NCBI RefSeq assembly: GCF_900142645.1
Contig: NZ_FRBP01000004.1
Span: 226,041-290,040 of the forward strand
Direction: 5' to 3'
Length of the DNA stretch: 64,000 nt
Source: Eubacterium callanderi
GTDB taxonomy: Bacteria > Bacillota > Clostridia > Eubacteriales > Eubacteriaceae
Part shown: in pieces, positions 18,257 through 25,660 of the stretch
Layout of the letters: every line of letters begins with the position of its first letter
Numbering within the stretch: position 1 is the stretch's first letter
Position numbers and translations under genes: made by a program
Notes under the pieces: generated by a model
Database searches by the model: none
The model's input: only the letters and a program-made list of their open reading frames with translations
Told to the model about the DNA's origin: nothing

Positions 18257-18287
18257 ATCTATTTCCTTTCTGATAACGGTTAATTCT

Positions 18288-18357
18288 ATTCTAATATAAC
18301 CAATATCAGGAGTAAACAGTGATTATGTAAACAGTCATTTTATTATGTAAACGGTCG
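18288..18357 (-). promoter_or_regulatory. Promoter and three LytTR-type boxes of the papain-like gene
   Basis: Boxes AAACAGTGA, AAACAGTCA and AAACGGTCG start at 18314, 18329 and 18349. The 15- and 20-base steps equal those at 7675-7710. The leftward promoter reads TTTACT (18311-18316, complement), 17 bases, TAGAAT (18288-18293, complement). The first box overlaps the -35 exactly as at the CPBP promoter. Confidence 0.6.
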
Positions 18358-18506
18358 TACAAGAAAAAGAAAACTTAAGAATTAAGAAAAACATGAAGAT
18401 ACAATGGAGGTACATGATTAATTTTGTGTCCGGAAAAATTATGAAGTTAAAAGCCATTTGGGTATAACGGTCCAAAGGCAGATAAAAAGTAAAGGAGCCT
18501 GATCAA

Positions 18507-19418
18507 ATGATCGAAAAAATAACCATGAAAGAATGGCTGTCCCGGCGTGTGCCAAAGGTGAAGAGCAGCAGCCTCAAGACCTACCGAAGCTATGAGCGCG
18601 CTCACATCCTGCCCTCTCTGGGGAATATCCCCATAAGTGAGGTGGGGGCCATGCTGCCAGCCTTCAGTGTGCAGCTGGCCGAGCGCCTGGCCCATAAAAC
18701 CGTGCGGGATATCCTCACCTATGTGCACACCATCCTGAGGGAGGCCGAGGCAAAGGGGCTGGCCGAAGCGTCCAACATGCCCAAAATAACCATGGAACCA
18801 AAGGAAAAGGAAGTGCTCACCTACAGCGAGCAGAAAGCCCTGACCGCCCGGCTCAGACAGAGCGCCGCCCCGCTGGACATGGCCGTGCTGCTGGCACTGG
18901 CCACCGGGCTGCGCCTGGGCGAGGTGGCCGGCCTGCGGCACAAAGACATCGATCTGGAGGCCGCCGTCCTGCGGGTGCGGCGCAACAGCCAGCGCGTCTA
19001 TGACGGCCATGACGGCCACACCCCCCTTAAGAATACCACGCCCAAAACCCGGCGCAGCCGGCGGGACATCCCCCTGCCCAGAGCCTTTGTCGCAGTACTG
19101 GCCCGATACATGGAAGACCGCGAGGGGCAACCAGCCGCCGCGCCCCTCATCGCCGCGCCGGGCGGCAGCGCCTACGATCCGCGCACCATCGAGCGCCGCT
19201 TCGATAAGCTGAAAGCCGAGCACGGCCTGAGCTCAGGCGTCACCTTCCACAGCCTGCGCCACAGCTTCGCCACCCGGGCCCTGGAGGCAGGCGCCGACAT
19301 GCGCACCGTGTCCGACCTGCTGGGCCACAGCAGCGTGGCCTTTACCATGAACTGCTATAGCCACAGCGCGACAAAGCTCAAGCGGGAGCAGATGGAAAAG
19401 ATCAACGAATATTTTTAA
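18507..19418 (+). CDS. Tyrosine recombinase, probable dedicated DNA invertase
   Basis: 303 aa. The N-terminal SAM-like core-binding domain is about 5-90 and the catalytic domain about 100-300. Active-site residues visible are Arg136 (GLRLGE), Lys180 region, His248-x-x-Arg251 (HSLRHSF), His274 (LLGHSS) and Tyr284 (MNCYSH), a complete set. The family cuts and rejoins DNA through a phosphotyrosine. RBS AAAGGAGC precedes ATG. The stop lies 14 bases before a 25-nt repeat that recurs inverted 140 bp on, bracketing a promoter; this points to site-specific inversion rather than element integration. It could instead belong to an old integrated element in this accessory region. Confidence 0.9.
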   Translation: MIEKITMKEWLSRRVPKVKSSSLKTYRSYERAHILPSLGNIPISEVGAMLPAFSVQLAERLAHKTVRDILTYVHTILREAEAKGLAEASNMPKITMEPKEKEVLTYSEQKALTARLRQSAAPLDMAVLLALATGLRLGEVAGLRHKDIDLEAAVLRVRRNSQRVYDGHDGHTPLKNTTPKTRRSRRDIPLPRAFVAVLARYMEDREGQPAAAPLIAAPGGSAYDPRTIERRFDKLKAEHGLSSGVTFHSLRHSFATRALEAGADMRTVSDLLGHSSVAFTMNCYSHSATKLKREQMEKINEYF

Positions 19419-19432
19419 ATGCAATAAAAAAT

Positions 19433-19457
19433 GCCGTTAAGTTGGGAACTTAACGGC
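19433..19457 (+). repeat. Left inverted repeat of the invertible segment (IRL)
   Basis: Arms GCCGTTAAGTT and AACTTAACGGC surround a GGG centre. It is 24/25 identical to the reverse complement of 19598-19622. On the leftward strand this hairpin is followed by ATTTTTTATT (outside the repeat), so it also looks like a terminator for leftward transcripts. Confidence 0.85.
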
Positions 19458-19481
19458 AAAAATATAAGTAATATTATTAAT

Positions 19482-19510
19482 AGAATAGCATAAGGGTGAG
19501 AAATCTGCAA
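19482..19510 (-). promoter_or_regulatory. Sigma70 promoter inside the invertible segment
   Basis: Read leftward: TTGCAG, a 17-base spacer, TATTCT. It now points to the 3' end of the recombinase gene; no comparable promoter faces the operon at 19678. Confidence 0.7.
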
Positions 19511-19542
19511 GTGTTAAATAAAAAACAAAATAGGAAATTAAG

Positions 19543-19566
19543 CCACCCCTAAATAGGGGAGGTTTT
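19543..19566 (+). terminator. Terminator inside the invertible segment
   Basis: A stem CCACCCCTA/TAGGGGAGG with one mismatch and an AA loop is followed by TTTTTT. In the present orientation it blocks read-through from the recombinase gene into the surface operon. Confidence 0.75.
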
Positions 19567-19597
19567 TTGAAATAAACATCAGTATTCTCTTTAAGCT

Positions 19598-19622
19598 GTC
19601 GTTAAGTTCCCAACTTAACGGC
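19598..19622 (-). repeat. Right inverted repeat of the invertible segment (IRR)
   Basis: GTCGTTAAGTT and AACTTAACGGC surround a CCC centre. Compared with IRL it matches 24/25 as an inverted copy but only 21/25 as a direct copy, so the asymmetric centre defines inversion. No T run follows it rightward. Confidence 0.85.
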
Positions 19623-19677
19623 GTAAATTCCTGAAAAAGCTTAAAATAACCTGAGAGATCAAGAGAGGATATAGAAG

Positions 19678-22600
19678 ATGAAGGCAAAGCTCAAAGACAA
19701 GCGGCTCCTGCTCACCGCCGTATTTTTCTGCGCCCTGGCTGCAATGTTTTTGTGGTCAACAGAGGTAAAGGCAGCGGGCGAAACCGGCGACTTTACCGTG
19801 ACGGGTGGAACGTTGGGGACAGATTATAGCTATGATAGCACAAGCGGTGTGCTCACCGTCAACGGCGGCGCGAATCTGACCATCAAAAATACCAACCCCG
19901 GCACGGCTACCGGCAATCGCATTGTGGTCGCTGGAAATGCCAGCATTACCCTGAGCGGGGTTAACATCGAGGTGAGTGGGGGATCGTCTTCCTGCGCCTT
20001 TAATATCCAGACAAGCGCGAGCGTCAATCTGACGCTGTCAGGCGAGAATACTTTGAAAAACAGATACGGTGGCGGGTTGTTTGTGCCGGAGGGCGCGGCC
20101 CTCACCATCGGCGGCACGGCCGGCAAAGACAGCCTCACGGCGACCAGCGGTAGTGTGGGGGCAGGTATCGGCTTCGGCAATTATGACTCATGCGGTAAGA
20201 TTACCATCACTGGCGGCAGTGTCAAGGCCACCGGCGTTATGGGTATTGGCGGCTGGGGTGATAAAGGCGACCAAACAGTCGAGATCAAAGGTGGCGAGGT
20301 CGAGGCCAACAGCATCGGAGGTGGATCCACTGCGGTGGCGATTAGCGGCGGTACGGTGACCACAAGTGAGAACATCAGCAGCTCCGGTTTGATGACAATT
20401 AGCAGCGGTACGGTCAAGGTTGGAAAAAACATCAATAGTGGCACCGGTACGGTAACGATTACCGGCGGTACGGTGACTACAGGTGAGAACATCGGCGGCA
20501 CCGGTTCGGTGACGGTTAGCGGCGGTACCGTTGATACCCATAATATCACGGCCAACACGCTTGCCGTAACGAACGGCAAAGTTACAGCAGAGACTGGCAT
20601 CAAAGGCGGCACCCTCAATGTGAGCGGGGGGACGCTTACCGCTAGTGGCGAAAATGAAAAAGCCGCCATCAACAGCGATGTCACCATCAGCGGCGGCAGT
20701 GTCACGGCCAACGGCGGCAGCACTGCTGCCGGTATTGGCGGCAACAATGGAGAAGCCGGTAAAAACGTCACCATCAGCGGCGGTATGGTCATCGCCACAG
20801 GCGGCACCGGAAATGGACTGAGCGGAGCCGGTATCGGAGGCGGTAATAAGGAAGCTGGCGGCAAGGTCACCATCAGCGGCGGCAAGGTCGTCGCCAAGGG
20901 CGGCGACTACGCGGCGGGAATCGGCGGCGGCCGGGATGGAAAAGGCGCTGACGTCATTATCACCGGCGGCAGCGTCAAGGCATCTAGCATCGGTGGAGGA
21001 GGAGCGTACGGCGGCGCCGGTGGCGGTAGCCTGACAGACGGCAAGGGCAACAGCGTCACCCTCAAAACCTTCACCTTACAGGATAGTAGCGGAAGTCCCG
21101 TTACGGATACGGCTATCGATGCTTTTACAATCCCCACCTACGGCATCAAGGACGTGCGCACCGACACTGAGGGCAAGCTGTATTTCTACCTGCCCAACAG
21201 TATCACGGACGGCACCCCGGTCACCGTCACCGCGGACAGCACAGGATATGAGGGGAGTGTAAGCGGTTCAGCCACGCTCAAACCCTTTGCCGGCGACATC
21301 GACCTGTCCCAGGGCTCAGGCAACCTGTACATCTGGGGCGACGGCTATATGCGTGGAGGCAGCGCGAATGAAAGCGCCAAAAAGACCTACACCGGCGATT
21401 ACACCCTGACCGGCGGTACAGCCGAATCAGCCACTGCCAACACAGTCACTGTCATGGGCGACTACAACGGTAACCCGGTGAGCGGTACGGAAAAGACCAT
21501 CACCCTGAACGGGGTCAATATCGACGTGAACAGCCAATCGTATGCCTGCGCCTTTAGTATCCAGGCAGGCACAGGCGCGGGCACAGGCGCGGACGTCAAT
21601 CTGATGCTTTCAGGTGGCAATACCCTGAAGAGCGGCTCATTCGCTGCCGGACTGGGCGTGCCGGAAGGCGCGTCCGTCACCATTGACAGCGTGCCCGACA
21701 CGGGAAGACTCACTGCCACCGGAGCTGACGCTGCAGCGGGTATCGGCGGCGGTAATAACAAAGCCGGCGGTACCGTCACCATCAACGGCGGTATAATCGA
21801 TGCCATTGCTGTATCGAGACAAGGCACAGGCGGCGGAGCCGGTATTGGCGGTGGAGCCAGCGGTGCAGGTGGAGATATCACGATCAACGGCGGCAAGGTC
21901 ACGGCCGCTGGCTGCAACAGTGCGGCGGGCATCGGCGGAGGATATCGCGGAGCCGGCGGAGCGGTCACCATCAACGGCGGCAGCGTCGTAGCTAAAGGCG
22001 ACGGGGCGGGCATCGGCACCGGCGACCAATACACCAGCAGCGATTTTGGAACGGTCACCATCAGCGGTGGTACCGTTACGGCCACGGGCGGCGACAGTGC
22101 GGCGGGCATCGGCGGTGGCTATCAGGTATCTGGGGAAGATGTCAAAATTACCGGCGGCAGCATTGCGGCGATGGGTGGTAGTGGCGCAGAAGCCATCGGC
22201 CACGGCACCAACGGCTCCGGATCTGGCACCCTGACAGACGGAAGTGGGAACGACGTCTATCTCAACACGCTCACCGTAGGCGAGGGCGGCCAAAGCATGG
22301 AAATTGCTGTGGAGAATGAAGTCACCATTGACGGCGCCACCAACTATGGCACTACAGATGTCACCACTATGGATGGCGGCAAGCTCTATTTCTATCTGCC
22401 AAATAACACCACCAATCCGGAAATTGCCGTCACCCACGACGGCACCACCTACAGCCGGAACTACCAACGAAACAGTGCGGCACGGGCCAATACCTACACC
22501 GCCACCCTCCTGCCCCCGCCCACCTACACCATCACCATCCCGGAAAAAGTGGATTTTGACAGCCCAACCTACCAGCCAGCGGGGAGCGGGCAGTACAACG

Positions 22601-22953
22601 ACAAAACCTTTGAAGTCATACCGACAACCCTCACCAACCTGACCGACGGCCGCGGCCTGAGCGTCATGGTGAAAGACGGCGGCACCAGTCCCAGCACCGG
22701 CACTGATTATCAGCTGACCGGTTCAGATTCAAGCGACACCCTGAATTATCAGGTCTATCAAGGCGCCAGTGCCACAGGTAGTGCTTTAGATGCCGCAGGG
22801 GCGACCCTTGTAAATAAATGGGAAAAAGCCGCGGGCGGCAGTTTACCAAGCGCCCAATCCGGCACCCTGCGCCTCGACCAAACCCAGATCAAGTACAGCG
22901 TCAGCTACACCGGCACCCTGACCTTCACCGTCAACGTGGTGGACAGCAAGTAG
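19678..22953 (+). CDS. Large secreted beta-solenoid adhesin-like protein
   Basis: 1091 aa. The signal sequence is about 1-32 (ending KAA). Residues about 35-930 are two copies of a repeat-rich region (second copy from about 573) with the recurring pattern GGxVTISGGxVxAxGG, typical of a right-handed beta-solenoid and of Cthe_2159-type carbohydrate-binding domains. The C-terminal module (about 949-1091) runs from TYTITIPEKVDF to YTGTLTFTVNVV and is shared with the three small proteins downstream. It has no membrane anchor, so it probably attaches through partners. First gene of the operon behind the invertible promoter; RBS GAGAGGAT. The role (adhesion or surface coat) is inferred. Confidence 0.85.
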   Translation: MKAKLKDKRLLLTAVFFCALAAMFLWSTEVKAAGETGDFTVTGGTLGTDYSYDSTSGVLTVNGGANLTIKNTNPGTATGNRIVVAGNASITLSGVNIEVSGGSSSCAFNIQTSASVNLTLSGENTLKNRYGGGLFVPEGAALTIGGTAGKDSLTATSGSVGAGIGFGNYDSCGKITITGGSVKATGVMGIGGWGDKGDQTVEIKGGEVEANSIGGGSTAVAISGGTVTTSENISSSGLMTISSGTVKVGKNINSGTGTVTITGGTVTTGENIGGTGSVTVSGGTVDTHNITANTLAVTNGKVTAETGIKGGTLNVSGGTLTASGENEKAAINSDVTISGGSVTANGGSTAAGIGGNNGEAGKNVTISGGMVIATGGTGNGLSGAGIGGGNKEAGGKVTISGGKVVAKGGDYAAGIGGGRDGKGADVIITGGSVKASSIGGGGAYGGAGGGSLTDGKGNSVTLKTFTLQDSSGSPVTDTAIDAFTIPTYGIKDVRTDTEGKLYFYLPNSITDGTPVTVTADSTGYEGSVSGSATLKPFAGDIDLSQGSGNLYIWGDGYMRGGSANESAKKTYTGDYTLTGGTAESATANTVTVMGDYNGNPVSGTEKTITLNGVNIDVNSQSYACAFSIQAGTGAGTGADVNLMLSGGNTLKSGSFAAGLGVPEGASVTIDSVPDTGRLTATGADAAAGIGGGNNKAGGTVTINGGIIDAIAVSRQGTGGGAGIGGGASGAGGDITINGGKVTAAGCNSAAGIGGGYRGAGGAVTINGGSVVAKGDGAGIGTGDQYTSSDFGTVTISGGTVTATGGDSAAGIGGGYQVSGEDVKITGGSIAAMGGSGAEAIGHGTNGSGSGTLTDGSGNDVYLNTLTVGEGGQSMEIAVENEVTIDGATNYGTTDVTTMDGGKLYFYLPNNTTNPEIAVTHDGTTYSRNYQRNSAARANTYTATLLPPPTYTITIPEKVDFDSPTYQPAGSGQYNDKTFEVIPTTLTNLTDGRGLSVMVKDGGTSPSTGTDYQLTGSDSSDTLNYQVYQGASATGSALDAAGATLVNKWEKAAGGSLPSAQSGTLRLDQTQIKYSVSYTGTLTFTVNVVDSK

Positions 22954-22962
22954 GAGGAGCTC

Positions 22963-23430
22963 ATGAAAAAACAGACAAACATCCTGATTATTGTGCTGCT
23001 GGTACTGCTGACCGCTGCGGGCGGCGTGATCGCCTGGCTGGTGACCCATCGTCCCGACCCGTTGGCGTTGGAGCCCAACGTGGTCGCCCTGACGCCCACC
23101 CCAGCCGGACAGACCGCGCCAGACGGCATCCAGATCCCCGGCTATCCCACCTTAACTGTGGACAGCGCCACCGGTACGGTGAACACCGTGTTCCAAAACC
23201 CCGAGGGCAACCGCTGCACCTTTGAGCTCACCCTCACACGGACCGACACCGGCGAAGAGCTCTGGCATTCCGGCAAATTTAAACCCGGCACCGGCATCCA
23301 GAACCCAGCCTTAACCGTCACACCGCCGCCCGGTACCTACCCCGCGGCGCTCACCTATACCACCACCAGCCTGAAAGACCAAAGCCCCATGAACGGCGCC
23401 GTCATCAACACCGAGCTGGTCGTCAAATAA
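22963..23430 (+). CDS. Membrane-anchored extracellular protein of the phase-variable operon
   Basis: 155 aa. A single hydrophobic segment near residues 7-30 with lysines before it suggests an N-terminal membrane anchor with the rest outside. A Pro/Thr linker (VVALTPTPAGQT) leads to a beta-sandwich-like domain ending in AVINTELVVK. Nine bases separate it from the adhesin gene; RBS GGAGGAG. No family recognised. In WxL operons a membrane-anchored DUF916/DUF3324 protein has a comparable place, but sequence likeness here is too weak to name it. Confidence 0.75.
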   Translation: MKKQTNILIIVLLVLLTAAGGVIAWLVTHRPDPLALEPNVVALTPTPAGQTAPDGIQIPGYPTLTVDSATGTVNTVFQNPEGNRCTFELTLTRTDTGEELWHSGKFKPGTGIQNPALTVTPPPGTYPAALTYTTTSLKDQSPMNGAVINTELVVK

Positions 23431-23451
23431 AATCTAAGAGAGGATAAAAGA

Positions 23452-23994
23452 ATGAAAATCAGAAAAACACTCACCACTCTGGCCCTTGCCTGCCTGCTCA
23501 CCGCGACATTGGCCGCTCCCGCGCTGGCAGCAGACCCCACCATTGTCTCGCCAGCCACAACCGCTGGTTCAGCCGTGAACGCAGCAGTCGATAATGCCTA
23601 CACGGTCACCATTCCAGAAAAAGTTGATTTCGGAAAATTGACTAAGGATTCAACCGGTGACGCTTTGATTAAAGATTTGACCGTCAGCGCAGCCGGTGTT
23701 GTCATTCCAGCCGATAAAAATCTGAATGTTACAGTAAAAGGCGATGGAACGAGCGAAGCCTTTACCATTGACACAGCCGCTGGCGGGATCATAGGATACA
23801 ATGTCTATAATACGGTGGATACCACCGGAACAGGCGTCACTACCGGAGGAACTTTTAAAGATTTTGAAGCAGGAAAGCCCTCCACTACACAAACTGTCAA
23901 TGGCAAGGTCAAATTGAAAAACGCACCCGTCCATTCCGGCGATTATACCGGCACTCTCACCTTCACCTGCACTGTCGCAGCACCAACCCCATAA
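23452..23994 (+). CDS. Small secreted WxL-like surface protein 1
   Basis: 180 aa. The signal peptide cleaves near APALAA. The mature domain starts AYTVTIPEKVDFGKL and ends YTGTLTFTCTVAAPTP. The same beta-strand pattern ends the large adhesin and the two next small proteins. The layout (strand with FG near the start, Y-x-G-x-L-T-F at the end) resembles WxL domains, which bind peptidoglycan non-covalently, but the W-x-L motifs are absent. RBS GAGAGGAT. Confidence 0.75.
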   Translation: MKIRKTLTTLALACLLTATLAAPALAADPTIVSPATTAGSAVNAAVDNAYTVTIPEKVDFGKLTKDSTGDALIKDLTVSAAGVVIPADKNLNVTVKGDGTSEAFTIDTAAGGIIGYNVYNTVDTTGTGVTTGGTFKDFEAGKPSTTQTVNGKVKLKNAPVHSGDYTGTLTFTCTVAAPTP

Positions 23995-24007
23995 AAAGGA
24001 GACCATC

Positions 24008-24547
24008 ATGAAAATCAAAAAAGCCCTCATCCCGCTGGTCCTCACCGCCCTGCTGGCCCTCGCAGCCACCCCGGCTCTGGCGACCGAGATCGAACAGGGA
24101 ACAGCAGCACCGACCTACACAAATACCGGCGACACCAGCGTCACCGCCAGCGTGGACACTACCTACACCATCACCATCCCGGACAGTGATACCCTGAAGT
24201 TTGAAAAACTGACCGGCACCGCCGAGGAAGCCGCGCATACTAAAACCTTTAACGTGAGCGCAAAGGGCGTCACCCTGGAACCCGGAAAACAGCTCAACGT
24301 CACCGTTTCCGGTGAAAACAATGATTTTAAAATGACCAACGCTGCGCTTTCGTCCGTCAAGCTGCCCTACACCATCACCCCAGCTGCCGGCTCAGCCCTG
24401 AGACCCGGCGGCACCATCGCCAGCTTTGCAAACAACAGTACCGAGACGGTCATCAGCACCCTCATCGTCAACGCCCCCACCATGGGCGCAGGCAATTATT
24501 CCGACACACTGACCTTTACCTGCACCGTCGCAGATAAAACCCCATAA
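24008..24547 (+). CDS. Small secreted WxL-like surface protein 2
   Basis: 179 aa, paralogue of its neighbours. The signal peptide cleaves near TPALAT. The mature core TYTITIPDSDTLKFEKL...NVTVSGENNDFKMT ends in YSDTLTFTCTVADKTP. The first 50 or so bases are nearly identical to those of the 24717 gene, suggesting recent tandem duplication or conversion. RBS AAAGGAGA. Followed by a MITE-like insertion. Confidence 0.75.
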   Translation: MKIKKALIPLVLTALLALAATPALATEIEQGTAAPTYTNTGDTSVTASVDTTYTITIPDSDTLKFEKLTGTAEEAAHTKTFNVSAKGVTLEPGKQLNVTVSGENNDFKMTNAALSSVKLPYTITPAAGSALRPGGTIASFANNSTETVISTLIVNAPTMGAGNYSDTLTFTCTVADKTP

Positions 24548-24550
24548 AAA

Positions 24551-24684
24551 AATGGAGAATGGAGAATTAAAAGAGCAAAATGCCGCGCATTTTGAAGGGA
24601 AGAATGGCCGCAGGCCGTTCTGATCAAATCTGCAAAAGCAGATTTGCACCAGAATTTTCCATTTTCCATTCTCAATTTTCCATT
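24551..24684. mobile_element. MITE-like structured repeat inside the operon
   Basis: Ends AATGGAGAATGGAGAAT (24551-24567) and the complement of 24668-24684 agree at 14/17 positions. The interior has two hairpins: 24601-24621 (AGAATGGCC/GGCCGTTCT) and 24625-24646 (CAAATCTGC/GCAGATTTG). It is non-coding, about 134 bp, with no transposase. Confidence 0.65.
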
Positions 24685-24716
24685 ATTAAATCCTGACAAG
24701 AAAAAAGGAGATCACC

Positions 24717-25184
24717 ATGAAAATCAAAAAAGCCCTCATCCCGCTGGCCCTCACCGCCCTGTTGGCCTTTGGCGCAGCGCCCGTCCTGGCTGGTGATATT
24801 ATAAGCCCGGCCACCACCGGCACCGCCGACCTCCGTGCTCAGGTCGATGCCACCTACACCGTGGTTATCCCAGCCTCCATGACCGAGGACAAAAGCCTGA
24901 AGGGCGGCACCAACACCATCGGCGCCCTGAGTGCCACCAGTCTGAACCTGGAGCCTGGCACCAGTCTCACCTGTACCCTCAGCGGCGATACCCTGACGCG
25001 TGAGAATGGTGTGGAAACCCTGGCTTACAACGCCCATTTCGGCACCGACCAAGCCGCCAAAACCACCACCCTGGCCGAGAGCGCCAGCGTTGACGTGAAC
25101 GTGGAGGTAGACAGCGCCCGTCTGGCCCAGGCCAAAGCCGGCACCTACCGAGGCACCCTGAACTTCACCCTGAGCGTGCAGTAG
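24717..25184 (+). CDS. Small secreted WxL-like surface protein 3
   Basis: 155 aa. The signal peptide cleaves near APVLAG. The mature part has TYTVVIPASMTED, LNLEPGTSLTCTLSG and the ending YRGTLNFTLSVQ, matching the other two small proteins with one segment shortened. RBS AAAGGAGA. It could be a structural subunit or a wall-binding adaptor for the large protein. Confidence 0.75.
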   Translation: MKIKKALIPLALTALLAFGAAPVLAGDIISPATTGTADLRAQVDATYTVVIPASMTEDKSLKGGTNTIGALSATSLNLEPGTSLTCTLSGDTLTRENGVETLAYNAHFGTDQAAKTTTLAESASVDVNVEVDSARLAQAKAGTYRGTLNFTLSVQ

Positions 25185-25193
25185 GAGAGCGCC

Positions 25194-25544
25194 ATGAAAA
25201 AGCTTCTTTCCATTCTGACCCTCCTGCTGGTTCTGATCGCCGGCCTGAGCGCGCCCGTGCTGGCCGACGAGGTGAGAGGCACCGAGCTGCAGCTGATCGT
25301 TACCGAAACACCTACGCCAACGCCCGAGCCCACAGTGACACCTGCGCCAACGCCACCAGAAAATTCAGCGCCCCAGGAAAGCCCACTCACTGAGAATCCT
25401 GTCCAGACAGAGGTCAGGAACCCTGTCACAGGCAACCCCATGACCCTGAAAGAAATCGGGGTGGCGGGCATGGCAGTGGCTGCGCTTATTCTGACAGCCT
25501 GCATGGCCGCGGCACAGCATAAAAAGAAAATTCACGTAAAATAA
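25194..25544 (+). CDS. Small wall-anchored protein with NPVTG sorting signal
   Basis: 116 aa. The signal peptide cleaves near APVLAD, followed by a Pro/Thr-rich stalk (TPTPTPEPTVTPAPTPPEN). Then come NPVTG, a hydrophobic segment (IGVAGMAVAALILTACMAA) and the basic tail QHKKKIHVK, a complete sortase-type anchor. Small LPxTG proteins of this size are a usual member of WxL/csc surface operons, where they are thought to tether the complex. RBS GGAGAG. Last gene of the operon. Confidence 0.8.
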   Translation: MKKLLSILTLLLVLIAGLSAPVLADEVRGTELQLIVTETPTPTPEPTVTPAPTPPENSAPQESPLTENPVQTEVRNPVTGNPMTLKEIGVAGMAVAALILTACMAAAQHKKKIHVK

Positions 25545-25580
25545 AATAGCAGAAAATGGGACAACGGCTGTCACCCATCA

Positions 25581-25631
25581 AAACACCGAAGGCCACATAC
25601 CGATATATGTATGTGGTCTTCGGTGTTTTTT
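25581..25631 (+). terminator. Strong terminator closing the surface operon
   Basis: A long imperfect stem (AACACCGAAG...CTTCGGTGTT and GCCACATAC/GTATGTGGT) is followed by TTTTTT. Confidence 0.9.
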
Positions 25632-25660
25632 GCACAAAAAACCGAGAAAAAGGAGAAAAA

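Larger units (their letters stand above)
19458..19597. other. Candidate invertible promoter segment (140 bp), currently OFF
   Basis: The segment between the inverted repeats is AT-rich and non-coding. It holds a leftward sigma70 promoter (19482-19510) and a rightward terminator (19543-19566). Inversion would place the promoter -35/-10 at about 19545-19573 reading toward the ATG at 19678. Size, repeat length and the adjacent tyrosine recombinase agree with known phase-variable promoter switches in Bacteroides and Clostridioides. Inversion itself is inferred. Confidence 0.75.

Noticed and set aside
18414-18467. Short frame MINFVSGKIMKLKAIWV after GGAGG between the papain gene and the recombinase
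   Set aside because: The RBS is only three bases from the ATG and there is no clear promoter. It could be a leader peptide but cannot be supported.
19433-19622. The two palindromes read as attachment sites for an integrated element
   Set aside because: They match as inverted, not direct copies, and enclose only 140 bp with a promoter; excision would need direct sites.
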